Assembly: GCA_003446015.1 (NCBI GenBank)
Contig: DMBU01000044.1
Span: 35,336-99,335, forward strand
Source: Bacteroidales bacterium
Lineage (GTDB): Bacteria; Bacteroidota; Bacteroidia; Bacteroidales; UBA12077
DNA: 64,000 nt
Reading direction: 5' to 3'
Shown: positions 62,701-64,000 of the stretch, piece by piece
How positions within the stretch are numbered: position 1 is the stretch's first letter
How the letters are laid out: each line of letters starts with the position of its first letter
Translations under genes and position numbers: made by a program
Notes under the pieces: generated by a model
Told to the model about the DNA's origin: nothing
Seen by the model: the letters and a program-made list of their open reading frames with translations, nothing else
Databases searched by the model: none

Positions 62701-63482
62701 GCACCCAATTCCGTTACAGCAGCTACTTCCTGGTCTAAAATATCATTTGGCAAACGATACTCAGGAATACCATAACGTAACCATCCACCTGGATTTGGAT
62801 TAGCTTCGAATATATCACACTGATGTCCTTTTTGTTGCAAGAAATAAGCAGATGATAATCCACCAGGGCCTGCACCAATTATTGCAACTTTTTTACCTGT
62901 AGAAGGTGCAATTTCAGGAATATACCTTGTTTCTGACAACAAATCCTGATCGGCTGCAAAGCGTTTCATATAATCAATACCAACAGCAGTACCTTCATTT
63001 AAATAATTACGATTACATGCTACTTCGCACGGACGAACACATACACGTCCACAAATTGCAGGTAATGGATTAACTTCTTTAATTAATCCAATTGCTTCAC
63101 TGTAAAGTCCTTTTTCGATTAATGAAATATAACCTTGAACATCAACCCCGGCAGGACAGGTTTGCTTACAAGGGGCTTCACAGTCGGCATAATGATTACT
63201 AACCAATAAATCCAATGCAGTTTTACGAGCCAGTTTAACTTTATCATTTTCTGTATTTACTTTCATTCCTTCCTGTATTTTGGTTGAACAGGATGGTTGC
63301 ATGCCTTTCAATCCTTCTACCTCCACAACACATACAAAACATGAAGAGAACGGTTTTAACCTTGGATCGTTGCACAAAGTTGGAATTTCAATTCCATTTT
63401 TTCTGGCTAACTGAAGAATTGTTTCTCCAGGGTTTCCTTTAACATTTTTTCCGTTAAGAATTATATTTAGTTGATCGCTCAT
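59772..63482 (-). CDS. Multidomain iron-sulfur flavoprotein fused to a molybdopterin-type domain without catalytic Cys/Sec
   Basis: Cytoplasmic redox fusion of 1236 residues. Order: 2Fe-2S domain (C37, C48, C51, C65); NuoG-type cluster region (H97, C101, C105, C109); GltD-type helical cluster domain (C144, C148, C152, C156); FAD/NAD(P) part (GAGPGG 203-208, VVGGGNTAMD 333-342, FAAGDG 484-489); CxxC-rich linker (C584, C587, C589, C595); two 4Fe-4S ferredoxin motifs (C634-C644, C677-C687); FDH/NuoG-type 4Fe-4S (C712, C715, C719, C747) and a molybdopterin oxidoreductase fold. After LSNEEMYLIQKLAR, where formate dehydrogenases have the Cys/Sec (HCARxCH), this reads NISSFHYVG. No Mo ligand is visible, so the last domain may be structural as in NuoG. 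It is coded 53 bp after the NuoF/HydB-like gene; NAD(P)H-linked electron transfer or bifurcation is likely. Confidence 0.82.
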   Translation of the reverse strand: MSDQLNIILNGKNVKGNPGETILQLARKNGIEIPTLCNDPRLKPFSSCFVCVVEVEGLKGMQPSCSTKIQEGMKVNTENDKVKLARKTALDLLVSNHYADCEAPCKQTCPAGVDVQGYISLIEKGLYSEAIGLIKEVNPLPAICGRVCVRPCEVACNRNYLNEGTAVGIDYMKRFAADQDLLSETRYIPEIAPSTGKKVAIIGAGPGGLSSAYFLQQKGHQCDIFEANPNPGGWLRYGIPEYRLPNDILDQEVAAVTELGANIFYNKKLGDNLSYKELKNEYDSVILTIGSQRGTLIGCEGDDAENVFSGIDFLRNMEMTGQKYDFTGKTVAVVGGGNTAMDCCRTSLRCGAEKVYVIYRRTEKEMPANPIEIHESKIEGVEYMFLTNPTKVNKDKDGKLKSMTCIKMELGEPDASGRRRPVPVEGSEFDIELDYALAAIGQKTEVNFLDDINQFATDGKLEVNRWGDIDANKQTLQTGAKSIFAAGDGVSGPATIIEAVAQAKTASRSCHQYLMGLPLEPEPKQFISRRDNFKDLTSSDFLGRYQNQIREEMPVLSADDRVNFKEVELGYTDEKIAKHEAERCFECGCTEFHTCDLKKYSTEYNADQKHFEGDFHAYDLDFSHPFIEIDNNKCILCARCVRICKEVVGANALGLVNRGFNTYVAPSMGKSLTETDCESCGLCISTCPTGAITENVSFKPGPVKLDSVNTLCNYCSVGCELEYQHKSEFVWKVVGKDGQINKDGNICRFPKFGYGIMNNTSRITQPLLKVDGKFEVISWSKAFDVIADEIKGADPDENGFFAGARLSNEEMYLIQKLARVGAKTNNISSFHYVGQGRWYSNNSLANVPFEQIKDASRIYLLGSEVNMDNAVVSFMINNARETENVPVELITNKELSALEHKVNKTLKVKSYYHFVKAVNYKLLEKGLQNALFIKDNCSGFEEYKKELAKESFESLVAESGVCCQSVIEEFAVNYNNEINAVLVFSEKEVSSNVSRELFNLAMITGKLGKTANGLISLKEKNNSQGLFDMGISSKNGIGYIDLADEKFAKKLAKKWNVNKLPEQGSKCTKELLNESLIKNFYIFGEDPIGCAIDKSKVKKWFADAEFVMVQDYFMTETAKNANLILPATFPVETSGSFTNTQKNIQVFEKQFKGKVEKENFMQLAQILNQFSDSKMDTVDDIRKEIFELLAEIDHKGNYQFIYTEKDNLNKLFKHGCDFVVKYFDEHFKSSFELIKN

Positions 63483-63535
63483 TTTCTTTTCTAATTTGGT
63501 TAACGATTTTAATTTATCATTTAAAAAGTTTGAAA

Positions 63536-64000
63536 TTATGATAAAATAATAGCATCAAACTTACACTTGCTGAAACACATCCCGCACTGTATACATGCAT
63601 CCTGATGGATTGAATGCACTTCTTTTCGTGCTCCGTCAATTGCGTTAGTAGGACAATTCTTCGCACAAACCGTACAGCCTGTACATTTATCTATATCAAC
63701 CGTATAAGTAAGTAGTTTTTTACAATTCTTAGCAGGACATTTTTTATCAACAATATGAGCTTCATACTCATGTCTGAAATATTTAATTGTTGTTAAAACA
63801 GGGTTTGGTGCTGTTTGTCCTAAACCACAAAGTGAATTATCTTTAATCTGATATGCAAGTTCTTCCAATTTTTCAATATCCCCTTCTTCTCCTTCACCTT
63901 GAGTAATTCGAGTAAGAATCTCCAACATTCTTTTTGTACCAACACGACAGAAAGTACACTTCCCACATGATTCTTTACAGGTAAAATCTAAAAAGAAACG
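63536..64000 (-). CDS. NuoF/HydB-like NADH-binding subunit, C-terminal part (runs off the right edge)
   Basis: Only the last 154 or so residues are in the window; the frame stays open to base 64000. It starts inside the 4Fe-4S NuoF motif (ESCGKCTFCRVGTKRMLEILTRI), continues with SLCGLGQTAPNPVLTTIKYFRHEYEAH, and ends in two ferredoxin-type clusters (CTGCTVCAKNCP, CIQCGMCFSKC). These extra clusters are the mark of HydB/HndC-type subunits of NAD-dependent [FeFe]-hydrogenases and formate dehydrogenases rather than of complex I NuoF. With the fusion protein downstream, it would bring NAD(H) and FMN chemistry to the complex. A NuoE/HydC-like thioredoxin-fold subunit is expected further right, outside the window. 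Confidence 0.88.
   Translation of the reverse strand, partial: RFFLDFTCKESCGKCTFCRVGTKRMLEILTRITQGEGEEGDIEKLEELAYQIKDNSLCGLGQTAPNPVLTTIKYFRHEYEAHIVDKKCPAKNCKKLLTYTVDIDKCTGCTVCAKNCPTNAIDGARKEVHSIHQDACIQCGMCFSKCKFDAIILS

Overview
The window is AT-rich DNA from a Bacteroidota bacterium, most likely a marine or sediment member of the Bacteroidales/Marinilabiliales. The evidence is lineage-typical gene content: a TonB-dependent receptor, GMEHPG-type M1 peptidase, DUF4097-like protein, ribonuclease Y-6S RNA-zapA order, lipoproteins with short lipoboxes, genes without Shine-Dalgarno sites, and one promoter of the TTG-N18-TAnnTTTG type. No rRNA, tRNA, CRISPR array, intact transposase or integrase was seen.

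1-24.2 kb is a surface-glycan locus, all on the minus strand. From upstream (high coordinates) to downstream it holds: a Wbp-type route to UDP-2,3-diacetamido-2,3-dideoxy-glucuronate (wbpE, wbpD, wbpB, wbpA plus a UDP-uronate 4-epimerase); a nonulosonate route of the legionaminic acid type (legB, legC, acyltransferase, legI, legG, ptmE, legF); a Wzx-like flippase; glycosyltransferases; two Wzy/WaaL-like proteins; and a PglC/PglE pair that suggests a bacillosamine-like first sugar. A MaoC hydratase and a CitE-like CoA lyase are translationally coupled into the nonulosonate operon, just before the acyltransferase. This is the best candidate for undescribed biochemistry: local synthesis of an unusual acyl-CoA for sugar N-acylation. 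All three gaps over 300 bp in this locus are gene graveyards: a YhcH/NanQ-type relic, a UDP-glucose dehydrogenase relic with a large internal deletion, and a GxxExxY relic.

24.2-39 kb is mostly housekeeping and envelope genes: rny, a 6S RNA, zapA with a small coiled-coil partner, an M23 peptidase, an M28 peptidase lipoprotein, a membrane protein of unknown role, an acidic small lipoprotein, a TonB-dependent receptor, an ECF sigma/anti-sigma/DUF4097 operon, and two phosphatases (PhoA-like, 5'-nucleotidase-like).

39-54 kb is a complete chemotaxis operon on the minus strand: coiled-coil protein, STAS protein, cheY, cheA, cheW, MCP, cheR, histidine-kinase-like protein, cheD, cheB. A PAS/GAF sensor follows it and a response regulator precedes it. 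No flagellar genes are visible, so the output is unknown. The 601-residue coiled-coil protein carries a CheZ-like D-x3-Q motif and an acidic C-terminus. The histidine-kinase-like protein has Asn where the phosphorylated His should be. Divergent from the operon are a Crp/Fnr regulator, another CheY-like protein and an M1 peptidase.

54-64 kb ends with a LysM/periplasmic-binding protein, a rubrerythrin-like protein, a 1236-residue redox fusion (2Fe-2S, GltD-like flavoprotein, ferredoxin, and a molybdopterin-type domain lacking its catalytic Cys/Sec) and the C-terminal part of a NuoF/HydB-like subunit that runs off the right edge.
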